DNA of 64,000 bases from Inquilinus sp042743185 (GCF_042743185.1 NZ_JBHYMS010000025.1:1-64000), one strand, 5' to 3'; counted from the stretch's first letter, positions 43,897 through 52,952 are shown. Numbers and translations are program-made. The notes: generated from the letters alone by a model not told the origin.

Positions 43897-44630
43897 GCTT
43901 CGCCTGCGAAGGTGAGGACGATCCGGCGGTTCTGCTTGCCCTTGTTCTCGATCTTGGCGATCGCGAGGGGGCCGATCTCCGCCGTGTTACGGACATGGGT
44001 GCCGCCGCAGGGCTGCAGGTCGATCGGGGTGGCGGCATCGCCGATCCGCACCAGCCGGACGCGGCCGAAGCCGCTCGGCGGCTTCACCGACATGGTGCGC
44101 ACCAGCTCCGGCCGTGCCGCCATTTCCTCGTCGGTGATCCACTCGGTCCCGATCGGCAGGGCGGCCGCGACCAGCTCGTTCAGCCGGGCGGTGATCGCCG
44201 CCGCGTCCAGCGCGTCGCCCGGCAGGTTGAAGTCCAGCCGGCTGCGCTCGGCGCCGATCTGGCCGCCGGTGACGTCGCCGGGCACGGCGACGCACAGCAG
44301 GTGCAGCGCCGTGTGCATCCGCATGTGGCGGTAGCGCCGCTCCCAGTCCAGCGCCAGCTCGACCGGCGTGCCGGGGGCGGGCAGGGCGGCGCCGTCGCCC
44401 CCCTCCACGGCAGTGACATGGCGGATCTCGTCCGGCGTCGCGCCCTTGCGGGTGTCGGCCACGGCGATCTCGCCCCCGGCCCAGCGGATCGCGCCGGTGT
44501 CGCCCGGCTGGCCGCCGGCGGTGGCGTAGAACACGGTCCGGTCCAGGACGATGCCCTCCGGTGCCGCGTCGACCACGATGGCGGTGGCGCCGCTGGCATA
44601 GGCGTCGTCGCGGAACAGCAATTCGGTCAT
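43893..44630 (-). CDS. alaX: Alanyl-tRNA editing protein AlaX
   Basis: A free-standing trans-editing domain of 245 residues that deacylates tRNA(Ala) mischarged with Ser or Gly. It resembles the second half of the AlaRS core: FYATAGGQPGDTGAI near residue 34, then the zinc-binding HxxxH in RMHTALHLL and CxxxH in QPCGGTHVRNTAEIG, and a closing KIENKGKQNRRI. Four zinc ligands are visible. It lies between cysK and sseA with four-base overlaps on both sides, an unusual place for a tRNA quality-control gene. Confidence 0.93.
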   Translation of the reverse strand: MTELLFRDDAYASGATAIVVDAAPEGIVLDRTVFYATAGGQPGDTGAIRWAGGEIAVADTRKGATPDEIRHVTAVEGGDGAALPAPGTPVELALDWERRYRHMRMHTALHLLCVAVPGDVTGGQIGAERSRLDFNLPGDALDAAAITARLNELVAAALPIGTEWITDEEMAARPELVRTMSVKPPSGFGRVRLVRIGDAATPIDLQPCGGTHVRNTAEIGPLAIAKIENKGKQNRRIVLTFAGEA

Positions 44631-45655
44631 GCGCTGGTCTCCAGCCAGTCGGGTTCCGGCAATCCCTTCTCGCGCAGGAAGTCCGGGTTGTAGAGCTTGG
44701 ACTGATAGCGGCTGCCGTGGTCGGCCAGGATGGTGACGATGGTGTGGCCCGGCCCCATCCGCCGCGCCATCTTCACCGCGCCGGCCAGGTTGATGCCGGT
44801 CGACCCGCCCAGCAGCAGCCCTTCGTCCCGGGCCAGGCCGAACAGAACCTCCAGCGCCTCCTGGTCGGTCGCCTGCTGCGCCCAGTCGAGCGGCATGCCC
44901 TCGAGGTTCCGGGTCACCCGGCCCTGGCCGATGCCCTCGGTGATCGAGCTGCCCTCGGCCTTCAGCTCGCCATGCTCGTACCAGTTGTACAGCGCCGCCC
45001 CCAGCGGGTCGGTCAGGGCGATCTGCACCTTCGGGTCGCGCTCCTTCAGCGCCAGGGCGACGCCGGCCAGCGTGCCGCCGGTGCCGACGGCGCAGGTGAA
45101 GCCGTCGACCTTGCCGCCGGTCTGCTCCCAGATCTCCGGCCCGGTGGTCTGGTAATGGCCGTCGCGGTTGGCGACATTGTCGAACTGGTTGGCCCAGATC
45201 GCGCCGTTCGGCTCGCTCTGCGCCAGTTCGGCCGCCAGGCGCTCGGAGTAGCGGACGTAGTTGTTCGGGTCCTTGTAAGGCACCGCGTCGACCTCGACCA
45301 GCCGGGCGCCGGCCAGGCGGATCGCGTCCTTCTTCTCCTGGCTCTGGGTCCGCGGCAGGACGATGACGCTGCGGTAGCCCAGCGCCCGGCCGACCAGCGC
45401 CAGGCCGATGCCGGTGTTGCCGGCCGTGCCCTCGACGATGGTGCCGCCCGGCCGCAGCGTGCCGCGCGCCTCGGCGTCGCGGATGATCGCCAGCGCCGCC
45501 CGGTCCTTGACCGAGCCGCCGGGGTTCAGGAACTCCGCCTTGCCCAGGATCTCGCAGCCCGTCTGCTCCGACAGGCGGGCGAGGCGGATCAGCGGCGTGT
45601 TGCCGATCGCGCCGACGAAGCCGTCGACGATCTGGCGGGAAGGCGTATCGCTCAT
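44627..45655 (-). CDS. cysK: Cysteine synthase A
   Basis: A 342-residue PLP enzyme making cysteine from O-acetylserine and sulfide. The PLP lysine lies in LNPGGSVKDRAALAII. The substrate loop is EGTAGNTGIGLALVGRALGY (usual TSGNTG is here TAGNTG). The phosphate-binding glycine loop is AVGTGGTLAGVALAL. The late Ser loop is LLGGSTGINLAGA. The TAGNTG loop and the slightly longer C-terminus suggest a CysK/cystathionine beta-synthase-like subtype. The start at 45655 is the ATG before SDTPSRQIVDG. The operon reads cysK-alaX-sseA-GNAT with four-base overlaps throughout. Confidence 0.9.
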   Translation of the reverse strand: MSDTPSRQIVDGFVGAIGNTPLIRLARLSEQTGCEILGKAEFLNPGGSVKDRAALAIIRDAEARGTLRPGGTIVEGTAGNTGIGLALVGRALGYRSVIVLPRTQSQEKKDAIRLAGARLVEVDAVPYKDPNNYVRYSERLAAELAQSEPNGAIWANQFDNVANRDGHYQTTGPEIWEQTGGKVDGFTCAVGTGGTLAGVALALKERDPKVQIALTDPLGAALYNWYEHGELKAEGSSITEGIGQGRVTRNLEGMPLDWAQQATDQEALEVLFGLARDEGLLLGGSTGINLAGAVKMARRMGPGHTIVTILADHGSRYQSKLYNPDFLREKGLPEPDWLETSA

Positions 45656-45717
45656 GCTCGGTCCCGGTTCTCGGATCAGGGCGTCCTGGGAGACCTTAGA
45701 GGGCGCCTTTGGCCGCT

Positions 45718-46344
45718 TCAAGCGACGCCCAGCGGCGGCGCCCATTGGCGGCGCAACGACTCCCGGTTCAGCGCGAACCACTGCAGCGCGATCAGGGTGA
45801 TGGCGTTCTGGATCCGGCCCTCGGCCAGCAGCGCCAGGGCCTCGTCCGCCGCCATCGGCAGGATGCGGATGTCCTCCTGCTCGGTCGCCAGCCCGTGCAG
45901 GCTGCCCTCGGCCGGGGCCGTGACCCGGCCGCAGAACAGGCTGACCCATTCGTTGAAACCGCCGGGGCTGGTGGCGAACTCGCCGACCGGCAGCAGCTCG
46001 GCGACGGCCAGGCCGGTCTCCTCCTGCGTCTCGCGGGCGGCGGAATGCTCCGGCGACTCGCCGGCATCGATCAGCCCGGCCGGGATCTCGACCATCCAGG
46101 CCGGCCGGTCGGCGATCCAGGCGCCCAGCCGGAACTGCTCCACCAGCACCACCCGGTCGGCGACCGGGTCGTAGGGCAGCAGGCCGACGGCCGGCCGGCG
46201 CAGCACCAGCTCGCGCGTCAGCGGCTCGGTCCAGCCGCCGTCGAAGCGGCGGTGGCGCAGCTGCAGCCGGTCCAGCCGGAAGAAGCCGGCATAATCGGTC
46301 TGCCGCTCGATCAGCTCGACATCGGCGTCATTGTCGAAGGCCAC
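45718..46344 (-). CDS. NUDIX hydrolase (ADP-ribose pyrophosphatase type)
   Basis: A 208-residue hydrolase of nucleoside-diphosphate-X compounds. The complete Nudix box is GLIDAGESPEHSAARETQEE, ending in TGL (G-x5-E-x7-RE-x2-EE-x-G). PGGFNEWVSLFCGRV downstream is typical of the ADP-ribose pyrophosphatase (NudF) branch, which recycles ADP-ribose. It is 62 bp upstream of cysK on the same strand and may be the first gene of that operon. Confidence 0.92.
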   Translation of the reverse strand: MAFDNDADVELIERQTDYAGFFRLDRLQLRHRRFDGGWTEPLTRELVLRRPAVGLLPYDPVADRVVLVEQFRLGAWIADRPAWMVEIPAGLIDAGESPEHSAARETQEETGLAVAELLPVGEFATSPGGFNEWVSLFCGRVTAPAEGSLHGLATEQEDIRILPMAADEALALLAEGRIQNAITLIALQWFALNRESLRRQWAPPLGVA

Positions 46345-46661
46345 TCTCGTTCACTCCTGCGCGGCGGGCGACGCCCGGACCATAGCGGCGCCGTCGGCCG
46401 GGCGCCACGGCGCCGCGCGCCGCAGGTGCGAGCGGAGTATGGGGATTAGGGTTTGACGCGGCGCCGCCACGGTCGTGATACTTCCTATCGGGCCCGGCGG
46501 GCTGCGATGTCGCGGACGGGCGCTTCGTTGTCGCCAGGGGAAACAAGGGGACGGCCCGCGGGCCGTCTAATGGCCTTGGTTGCGGGCCGAGGCTTCGGAA
46601 ACTCAAGAAAGCCATCGCCGCCACAGGGTGGTTCCAATAGCGTCTCGACAGGGAGAGCCTG
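46345..46661 (+). promoter_or_regulatory. Promoter region of the peptide ABC operon
   Basis: TTGACG (46453-46458) with GATACT (46477-46482), 18-bp spacer, is a plausible sigma70 promoter for the binding-protein gene at 46662. An 18-bp perfect palindrome GACGGCCCGCGGGCCGTC lies at 46550-46567 in the leader and would form a hairpin. The upstream half holds the divergent promoter of the NUDIX gene. No other gene is seen. Confidence 0.45.
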
Positions 46662-48329
46662 ATGGACATCAAGGATCTGGGGAAGGTTCACGTCGCGATT
46701 CCGAAGCTGGCCGAGGACCTGCGCGACGGCCGGGTCGACCGGCGCGAGTTCCTGCGCACCTCGGTGCTGCTCGGCCTGGCGATCCCGACCGCCTATTCCG
46801 TGGCCTCGGTGCTGACCGGCGAACCGCTGATGCCGCGGGCGGTGGCGCAGGACACGCCGCGCAAGGGCGGGACCCTGCGGGTCGGCATCTTCGTCATGGA
46901 TGCCAGCGACCCGGCGATCTACGACTGGTCGGAGAAGGGCAACTCCGCGCGGCAGCTGATCGAGCCGCTGGTGCGGATCGGCACCGACAACCTGTCGCAT
47001 CCCCACCTCGCCGAGAAATGGGAGGCGAATGACGACGTCACGGTGTGGACGCTGTCGCTCCGCAAGGGGGTGAAGTGGAGCAACGGCGACGACTTCAACG
47101 CCGACGACGTGATCAAGACCTTCGAGCGCTGGCTCGACAGCAAGACCGGCTCCTCCAACCAGGGCCGGTTCAGCGGCCTGACGGTGAAGGAAGGCGACAC
47201 CATCAAGATCGCGCCGAACGCGCTGGAGCGCGTGGACGACCACACGGTGCGCTTCCACTTCCAGAACGCCATGCTCTCCTTCCCCGAGAGCCTGGGCGAC
47301 TATCCGGCGCTGATCACCCATCGCGACTTCGCCACCAAGCACGAAGCCAACCTGATCAAGAATCCGATCGGTACCGGCCCCTTCACCCTGAAGGAATACA
47401 CGGTCGGCCAGCGCGCCGTGTACACCAAGAAGGCCGATTACTGGGGCGGCGAGCCCAATATCGACGAGCTGCAGTTCATCGACCTGGGCGCCGACCCGGC
47501 GGCGGAGCTGGCGGCCCTGTCCTCCGGCCAGGTCGACCTCTTGTACAAGCTCGACCCCAACCTGCTGCCGGGCTACCAGGCCAACCCGACATTCAAGGTC
47601 TATGACAAGGACACGGCGATCGTCGGCGTGGCCCGCATGCGGGTGACCGAGAAGCCGTTCGACGACAAGCGGATCCGCCAGGCGGTGCAGGCCTGCATCG
47701 ACCACGACCGGCTGCTGCAGCTGGCCTATCAGGGCCTCGGCATCGCGGGCCAGGACTTCCACGTCGCGCCGATCCATCCGGAATACACCGATCTCGGCCC
47801 GATGAAGCAGGACTACGACAAGGCCAAGAAGCTGCTGGCCGAGGCCGGCCACCCGAACGGCCTCGACATCGAGATCAACTGCGTCGACGACCCGAAATGG
47901 GAAGGCCAGATCGGCGTGGTGCTGTCCGAGATGCTGAAGCCGGCCGGCATCAACCTGAAGGTCAACATCCTGCCCGGCGGCACCTATTGGGACCGCTGGA
48001 CCAAGTGGCCGTTCAGCGTCACCCAGTGGACCACCCGGCCGCTCGGCGTCCAGGTGCTCGACGTCGCCTACCGCAAGGGCGCGGCCTGGAACGAGAGCGG
48101 CTACGACAACCCGGAGTTCGAGAAGCTGCTGAACCAGGCGCAGGCCACGATCGACGTGCCGAAGCGCAAGGAGATCGTGAAGCAGATCGAGCAGATCCTG
48201 CAGGACGACGCCATCAGCATCATCCCGTTCTGGCTCAAGATCTACACCGCCAGCACGGACAAGGTGCAGGGCTTCGCCTACCACTTCGCCCGCGAGATGT
48301 ATCTCGACAAGGTGTGGCTGTCGGCGTGA
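46662..48329 (+). CDS. Dipeptide/oligopeptide ABC transporter substrate-binding protein (family 5) with Tat-type signal
   Basis: A 555-residue periplasmic binding protein of SBP_bac_5. The N-terminus has a charged 28-residue lead and then the twin-arginine motif DRREFLRTS, followed by a mild hydrophobic core (VLLGLAIPTAYSVASVLTG) and a cleavage site near AVAQD. This is a Tat signal, so the protein is exported folded, which is uncommon for this family. Mature-domain features are KGGTLRVGIFVMDASDP, LRKGVKWSNGDDFNADDVIKTFERW, NPIGTGPFTLKEYTVG and FDDKRIRQAVQACIDHD. It begins the four-gene importer. Confidence 0.92.
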   Translation: MDIKDLGKVHVAIPKLAEDLRDGRVDRREFLRTSVLLGLAIPTAYSVASVLTGEPLMPRAVAQDTPRKGGTLRVGIFVMDASDPAIYDWSEKGNSARQLIEPLVRIGTDNLSHPHLAEKWEANDDVTVWTLSLRKGVKWSNGDDFNADDVIKTFERWLDSKTGSSNQGRFSGLTVKEGDTIKIAPNALERVDDHTVRFHFQNAMLSFPESLGDYPALITHRDFATKHEANLIKNPIGTGPFTLKEYTVGQRAVYTKKADYWGGEPNIDELQFIDLGADPAAELAALSSGQVDLLYKLDPNLLPGYQANPTFKVYDKDTAIVGVARMRVTEKPFDDKRIRQAVQACIDHDRLLQLAYQGLGIAGQDFHVAPIHPEYTDLGPMKQDYDKAKKLLAEAGHPNGLDIEINCVDDPKWEGQIGVVLSEMLKPAGINLKVNILPGGTYWDRWTKWPFSVTQWTTRPLGVQVLDVAYRKGAAWNESGYDNPEFEKLLNQAQATIDVPKRKEIVKQIEQILQDDAISIIPFWLKIYTASTDKVQGFAYHFAREMYLDKVWLSA

Positions 48330-48350
48330 GGACGCAGACCAGAGGCATCG

Positions 48351-48370
48351 GACGGGGGCGCATCGCCCGT
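48351..48370 (+). terminator. Intercistronic hairpin after the peptide-binding protein gene
   Basis: GGACGGGGGCG (48351-48361), a 3-nt loop and CGCCCGTCC pair with a small bulge. It lies 22 bp after the binding-protein stop and before the permease gene. Confidence 0.45.
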
Positions 48371-48405
48371 CCCCGGGCCGGCAAGCGTGGGGAGGCGGTC
48401 AGGCG

Positions 48406-49338
48406 ATGCTGATCTTCCTCGCCAAGCGCGCCTTCTTCATGATCGTGACCATGCTGGCGGTGTCGCTGCTGGTCTTCCTCCTGCTGGAGGTGAACGGGGC
48501 GTCCGTGGCGGTGAAGGTCCTCGGCCCCTACAGCTCGGAGGAGCAGCGCCAGCTCTGGCTCGAGGCGCACGGCTATTTCGCGCCGTGGTACGAGCGCTAC
48601 CTCGCCTGGCTCGGCCGGATGGCGAGCGGCGAGTTCGGCGATAGCCTGCGCTTCAAGACACCGGTCGCCGACGTGCTCTGGCCGCGGCTGGAGAACACCG
48701 CGATCCTTGCCGCCTTCGTCTTCCTGATCATGGTGCCGGTCTCCGTCGTGCTCGGCGTCCTGGCCGGCATGCGCGAGGGCTCGGCCACCGACCGCTCGAT
48801 CTCGGTGCTGTCGATCGTCACCACCTCGATCCCGGAATTCGCCTCGGCGACCTTCCTGTCCTTCCTGTTCGTGCTGGTCCTGAAATGGCTGCCGGGCACC
48901 AGCGGGATGAACCAGGGCTTCGACATCCTGCAGCTGGTGATGCCGGTCGCGGTGCTGGTGCTGTACGATTTCGGCTACGTCACCCGGATGATGCGCGCCT
49001 CGATGGCCGAGGTGATGCAGAGCCCCTATATCCGCACCGCGGTGCTGAAGGGCATCCCCTACAGGCGGGTGATCCTGCGCCACGCCCTGCGCAACGCGCT
49101 GATCGCGCCCTTCACCGTGATCGTGCTGCAGATCAACTGGCTCTTGTCCGGCGTGATCGTGGTCGAGGCCTTCTTCGGCTACAAGGGCTTCGGCGCCCTG
49201 CTGCTCGAAGCCTCGCTGAACCAGGACATCTACCTGATCCAGGCCTGCGCCATGGTCTCGGTCTTCGTCGCCGTGGCGACCCAGACCATCGCCGATGTCG
49301 GCTACACCTATCTGAACCCGCGCATCCGCTTCACCTGA
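48406..49338 (+). CDS. Peptide ABC transporter permease (DppB/OppB type)
   Basis: A 310-residue inner-membrane permease, normal DppB length. The first membrane segment is FLAKRAFFMIVTMLAVSLLVFLL. A periplasmic loop with the usual YERYLAWLGRMASGEFGDSL follows, then five more segments. The EAA loop is SMAEVMQSPYIRTAVLKGIPYRRVILRHALRNAL. GGGGAGG lies before the start. It forms the channel with the DppC-type protein whose gene is 9 bp downstream. Confidence 0.94.
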   Translation: MLIFLAKRAFFMIVTMLAVSLLVFLLLEVNGASVAVKVLGPYSSEEQRQLWLEAHGYFAPWYERYLAWLGRMASGEFGDSLRFKTPVADVLWPRLENTAILAAFVFLIMVPVSVVLGVLAGMREGSATDRSISVLSIVTTSIPEFASATFLSFLFVLVLKWLPGTSGMNQGFDILQLVMPVAVLVLYDFGYVTRMMRASMAEVMQSPYIRTAVLKGIPYRRVILRHALRNALIAPFTVIVLQINWLLSGVIVVEAFFGYKGFGALLLEASLNQDIYLIQACAMVSVFVAVATQTIADVGYTYLNPRIRFT

Positions 49339-49347
49339 GGGGTCGGA

Positions 49348-50238
49348 ATGGCCGAGATTTCGCTGCCGCCACCATCCTCGCTGGGCCGCAACCCGATCCT
49401 CCGCGCGTTGCGCTCGGTGCTGCTGCTGCGCGAGAGCTGGGTCGGCGTGGTCGGCGTGCTGATCGTGCTGTTCTGGATCGCCGTGGCGCTGCTGGCGCCG
49501 GTGATCGCCCCGTTCCCGCCGAACCAGAACCTGCTGCCGTTCAAGCCGCCCGGCACCGTGGCGCCAGATGGCGGGGTGTTCTGGCTCGGCACCGACCAGC
49601 TCGGCCGCGACATCCTCAGCCGGGTGATCTGGGGCGCGCGCCGGGTGCTGATCTACGCCCCGCTGGCCACCGCCTGCGCCTATGCGCTCGGCGTCACCAT
49701 GGGGCTGCTGGCCGGCTACAAGCGCGGCCTGTGGGACGACGTGCTCAGCCGGGTCGGCGACATCATCCTGTCCTTCCCGATCCTGGTGCTCTACGTCGTC
49801 ATCATCACCACCTTCGGCCCGTCCGGCATCAACATCGTGCTGGCGGTCACCTGCGCCAGCGCCCCCGGCATCATGCGCATCGTCCGCGGCCTGACGCTGG
49901 ACCTGCGCAACCGCGACTACGTCGCCGCGGCGCAGACCCGCGGCGAATCCTCGCTCTACATCATGTTCGTCGAGATCCTGCCGAACGCCCGCGGGCCGCT
50001 GATCGTCGATGCCTGCCTGCGGCTCGGCTACACCATCATCACCATCGGCGTGCTGGGCTTCCTCGGCCTCGGCCTGCCGCCGCCCGACCCGGACTGGGGC
50101 GGCATGGTCAACGAGACCCGCGCCATGGCCGCCTTCGCGCCCTGGATGACGGTCTTTCCCTGCATCGCCATCTCGTCGCTGGTCCTCGGCCTGAACCTGC
50201 TGGCGGACGGGCTGCGTGAAATCTCGCTGAAGGATTGA
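49348..50238 (+). CDS. Peptide ABC transporter permease (DppC/OppC type)
   Basis: A 296-residue inner-membrane permease with the OppC N-terminal segment (SWVGVVGVLIVLFWIAVALLAPVIAPFPPN). HLGTD-type motif FWLGTDQLGRDILSRVIWGARRVL precedes the transport domain. The EAA loop is LDLRNRDYVAAAQTRGESSLYIMFVEILPNARGPL, followed by GFLGLGLPPPDPDWGGM, typical of the family. The ATPase gene begins 4 bp after its stop. Confidence 0.94.
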   Translation: MAEISLPPPSSLGRNPILRALRSVLLLRESWVGVVGVLIVLFWIAVALLAPVIAPFPPNQNLLPFKPPGTVAPDGGVFWLGTDQLGRDILSRVIWGARRVLIYAPLATACAYALGVTMGLLAGYKRGLWDDVLSRVGDIILSFPILVLYVVIITTFGPSGINIVLAVTCASAPGIMRIVRGLTLDLRNRDYVAAAQTRGESSLYIMFVEILPNARGPLIVDACLRLGYTIITIGVLGFLGLGLPPPDPDWGGMVNETRAMAAFAPWMTVFPCIAISSLVLGLNLLADGLREISLKD

Positions 50239-50242
50239 GGCG

Positions 50243-52345
50243 ATGACGGTCGAGCTGATCCCGCCGCGCGACCCCGCCACACCGATCCTGGAGATCGACC
50301 GGCTGTCGATCTCCTACCTCACCCGCGCCGCCGAGATCCCGGCCGTGGTCGATTTCTCGCTCACCGTCCGCCCCGGCGAATGCGTCGGGCTGGTGGGCGA
50401 GAGCGGCTGCGGCAAGTCGACCGTGGCGATGGCGATCATGCGCTATCTCGGCCGCAACGGCCGCATCGCCGGCGGCACCATGAAGTTCCGCGGCCGCGAC
50501 CTGATGGCGATGCCGGAGGAGGAGCTGCGGCGGATCCGCGGCGCCGAGATCGCCATGGTCTACCAGGAGCCGATGGCGGCGCTGAACCCGGCGCTCAGGA
50601 TCGGCGACCAGCTGGCCGAGGTGCCGCTGTGCCACGAGCCCGGCTGCACCCGCGAGCAGGCGCTGACCCGGGCCCGCGACATGCTGGCCCGGGTGCGGCT
50701 GGGCGACCCCGACCGCGTGCTGCAGGCCTATCCGCACCAGATCTCGGGCGGCCAGCAGCAGCGCGTGGTCATCGCCATGGCGCTCCTGTCCAACCCCTCG
50801 CTGCTGCTGCTGGACGAGCCGACCACGGCGCTCGACGTCACGGTCGAGGCCGGCATCGTCGACCTGATCGCCGAGCTCGGCCGGACGCTCGGCACCGCCA
50901 TGCTCTACATCAGCCACAATCTTGGGCTGATCCGCGAGACCTGCGACCGGGTCTGCGTCATGTATGCCGGCCAGGCGGTGGAGGAGGGGACGATCGACCA
51001 GATCTTCGCCGCCCCGCGCCATCCCTACACCCAGGGCCTGTTCGGCTGCATCCCGACCCCGGGACGGGACAAGACCAGCCGGCCGCTGGTGCCGATCCGC
51101 GGCCAGCTGCCGCTGCCGCAGGCCCGGCCGCAGGGCTGCTGGTTCGGGCCGCGCTGCGACCATTTCGAGGCCGGTCGCTGCGATGCCGTGGCGGTGCCGA
51201 TGCTGCCGGCCAGCGAGACCCGGGGGGTGCGCTGCCTGCGCTGGGAGGAGATCGAGGCGAAGCCGCCGGTCCCGATGCCGCTCGAGGCCGTGCCGGTCGT
51301 CGCCGCCGCGAACGACCAGCCCGTGCTGGAGGTCGCGGCGATGCGCAAGCACTACCCGATCTACGACAGCTCGATCGCGGCGCTGCTCGGCAGCGACCGC
51401 ACCCGCTACGTCCGCGCCAACGAGGCGATCAGCTTCGAGGCGCGCGGCGGCCAGACCGTCGCCATCGTGGGCGAGAGCGGCTGCGGCAAGTCGACCTTCG
51501 CGCGGGTGCTGATGGGGCTGGAGACGGCGACCGACGGCACCGTCTCCTTCCGCGGCACCGATATCGGCCGCAAGCCGGTGCAGCGGCGCGACGCCAAGCT
51601 CCTGTCCTCGCTGCAGATGGTGTTCCAGAACCCGAACGACACGCTGAACCCCAGCATGACGGTGGGCCAGCAGATCGGCCGGGTGATCCGCAAGTTCGGC
51701 GTCAAGAAGGGCCGGCGCAATGTCGAGGAGGAGGTGCTGCGCCTGCTCGACCTGGTCAAGCTGCCGCGCGCCTTCATCGACCGCAAGCCGCGCCAGCTCT
51801 CCGGCGGGCAGAAGCAGCGCGTCGGCATCGCCCGCGCCTTCGCCGGCGCCCCGGCCATGGTGGTGGCGGACGAGCCGGTCTCGGCCCTCGACGTCTCAGT
51901 CCAGGCGGCGGTCACCGGCCTCCTGGTCGACATCCAGCGCCGCTCCGGCACCACGCTCTTGTTCATCAGCCACGACCTCGGCGTGGTCCGCTACCTGGCC
52001 GACCGGGTGGTGGTGATGTATCTCGGTCAGGTCATGGAGCAGGGGACGACCGACGCGGTCTTCCAGCCGCCCTATCATCCCTACACCGAGGCGCTGCTGG
52101 CCGCCGTGCCGGTGGCCGACCCGACGATCGAGAAGAAGCGCATCATCCTGGAAGGACCGCTGCCCAGCCCGCTGGATCCGCCGCAGGGCTGTCCCTTCCA
52201 CACCCGCTGCCCGCGCAAGCTCGGCGGGATCTGCGAGACCGAGGCGCCGCCCGAGCGTGCCGGCACCGACGGCCACCTCATCCGCTGCCATATTCCGCTG
52301 CCGGACCTCGCGGCGGTGGAACCCGTCCTGGGGCGTGCGGGTTAA
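50243..52345 (+). CDS. Peptide ABC transporter dual ATP-binding protein (DppD-DppF fusion)
   Basis: One 700-residue chain holds two complete ATPase halves. Half 1: Walker A GESGCGKST at 52-60, signature ISGGQQQR near 167-174, LLLDEPTTALDVTVEAG, His in YISHNLG, and an oligopeptide C-terminal domain with paired Cys (GCWFGPRCDHFEAGRCD). Half 2: Walker A GESGCGKST near 410-418, signature LSGGQKQR near 519-526, Walker B MVVADEPVSALDVSVQA, His in FISHDLG, and a second oligopeptide domain (GCPFHTRCPRKLGGIC). Both look catalytically competent. The Cys sets may hold a cluster or zinc. Such fusions occur in GsiA-type transporters. Confidence 0.94.
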   Translation: MTVELIPPRDPATPILEIDRLSISYLTRAAEIPAVVDFSLTVRPGECVGLVGESGCGKSTVAMAIMRYLGRNGRIAGGTMKFRGRDLMAMPEEELRRIRGAEIAMVYQEPMAALNPALRIGDQLAEVPLCHEPGCTREQALTRARDMLARVRLGDPDRVLQAYPHQISGGQQQRVVIAMALLSNPSLLLLDEPTTALDVTVEAGIVDLIAELGRTLGTAMLYISHNLGLIRETCDRVCVMYAGQAVEEGTIDQIFAAPRHPYTQGLFGCIPTPGRDKTSRPLVPIRGQLPLPQARPQGCWFGPRCDHFEAGRCDAVAVPMLPASETRGVRCLRWEEIEAKPPVPMPLEAVPVVAAANDQPVLEVAAMRKHYPIYDSSIAALLGSDRTRYVRANEAISFEARGGQTVAIVGESGCGKSTFARVLMGLETATDGTVSFRGTDIGRKPVQRRDAKLLSSLQMVFQNPNDTLNPSMTVGQQIGRVIRKFGVKKGRRNVEEEVLRLLDLVKLPRAFIDRKPRQLSGGQKQRVGIARAFAGAPAMVVADEPVSALDVSVQAAVTGLLVDIQRRSGTTLLFISHDLGVVRYLADRVVVMYLGQVMEQGTTDAVFQPPYHPYTEALLAAVPVADPTIEKKRIILEGPLPSPLDPPQGCPFHTRCPRKLGGICETEAPPERAGTDGHLIRCHIPLPDLAAVEPVLGRAG

Positions 52346-52397
52346 CCGTGGCGGTGTAGATCGCCTTATGCGGGTATTGCGGCCCGGTTTCTCGCGA

Positions 52398-52411
52398 CAT
52401 ACTATAGTATG
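52398..52411 (+). promoter_or_regulatory. Promoter/operator of the PraR-like regulator gene
   Basis: A perfect 14-bp palindrome CATACTATAGTATG contains a good -10 hexamer TATAGT (52403-52408). It stands 104 bp upstream of the regulator start. A regulator bound here would cover the promoter, so autoregulation is suggested. No clear -35 was found. Confidence 0.5.
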
Positions 52412-52514
52412 AGGCGGGCCGGGTTCGACACTGCGGCAACGGGGGACCGCACCAGATCGGTCGTTCGCGATCGTATTCGGTGTCGGGCCGAGACCCGCAG
52501 GAGGAAGTAACAAT

Positions 52515-52952
52515 ATGGCGACCCGCGGTTCGGACCGACAGCGCCGGCGCAAGACCATCACGGAGGATGGCCCGGATCCGGTGGATGTCCATGTCGGTGC
52601 CCGACTGCGCCAGCGCCGCACCCTCCTGGGAATGAGCCAGGAGAAGCTGGCCGCGGCCTTCGGCGTATCGTTCCAGCAGATCCAGAAATACGAGCGCGGC
52701 GCCAACCGCGTCAGCGCCAGCCGGCTGCACCAGCTGACGCACATCCTCAACGTGCCGGTCGGCTATTTCTTCGAAGGCATGACCGATGCCCCGCAGAACG
52801 GCGCGACCCATCCGGCGCACGACGCCGAGATGGTGGCCAGCCGCGAGACGCTGGAGCTGGTGCGCGCCTATTACCGGATCGAGGATGCGACGGTCCGCCG
52901 CCGCCTGGTCGACCTGCTGCGCTCGCTCGGGCCGGACGCGACCGAGCACTGA
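52515..52952 (+). CDS. XRE-family transcriptional regulator (PraR/PhrR type)
   Basis: A 145-residue regulator. After a basic, disordered start, the helix-turn-helix domain is at about residues 24-86: DVHVGARLRQRRTLLGMSQE, then KLAAAFGVSFQQIQKYERGA and NRVSASRLHQLTHILNVPVG. This is the conserved alphaproteobacterial PraR/PhrR pattern (in rhizobia linked to biofilm, quorum sensing and stress). The C-terminal half is a helical tail (ETLELVRAYYRIEDATVRRR). GGAGGAAG precedes the ATG. The TGA stop (52950-52952) is also the left target-site copy of a MITE-like element. Confidence 0.9.
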   Translation: MATRGSDRQRRRKTITEDGPDPVDVHVGARLRQRRTLLGMSQEKLAAAFGVSFQQIQKYERGANRVSASRLHQLTHILNVPVGYFFEGMTDAPQNGATHPAHDAEMVASRETLELVRAYYRIEDATVRRRLVDLLRSLGPDATEH

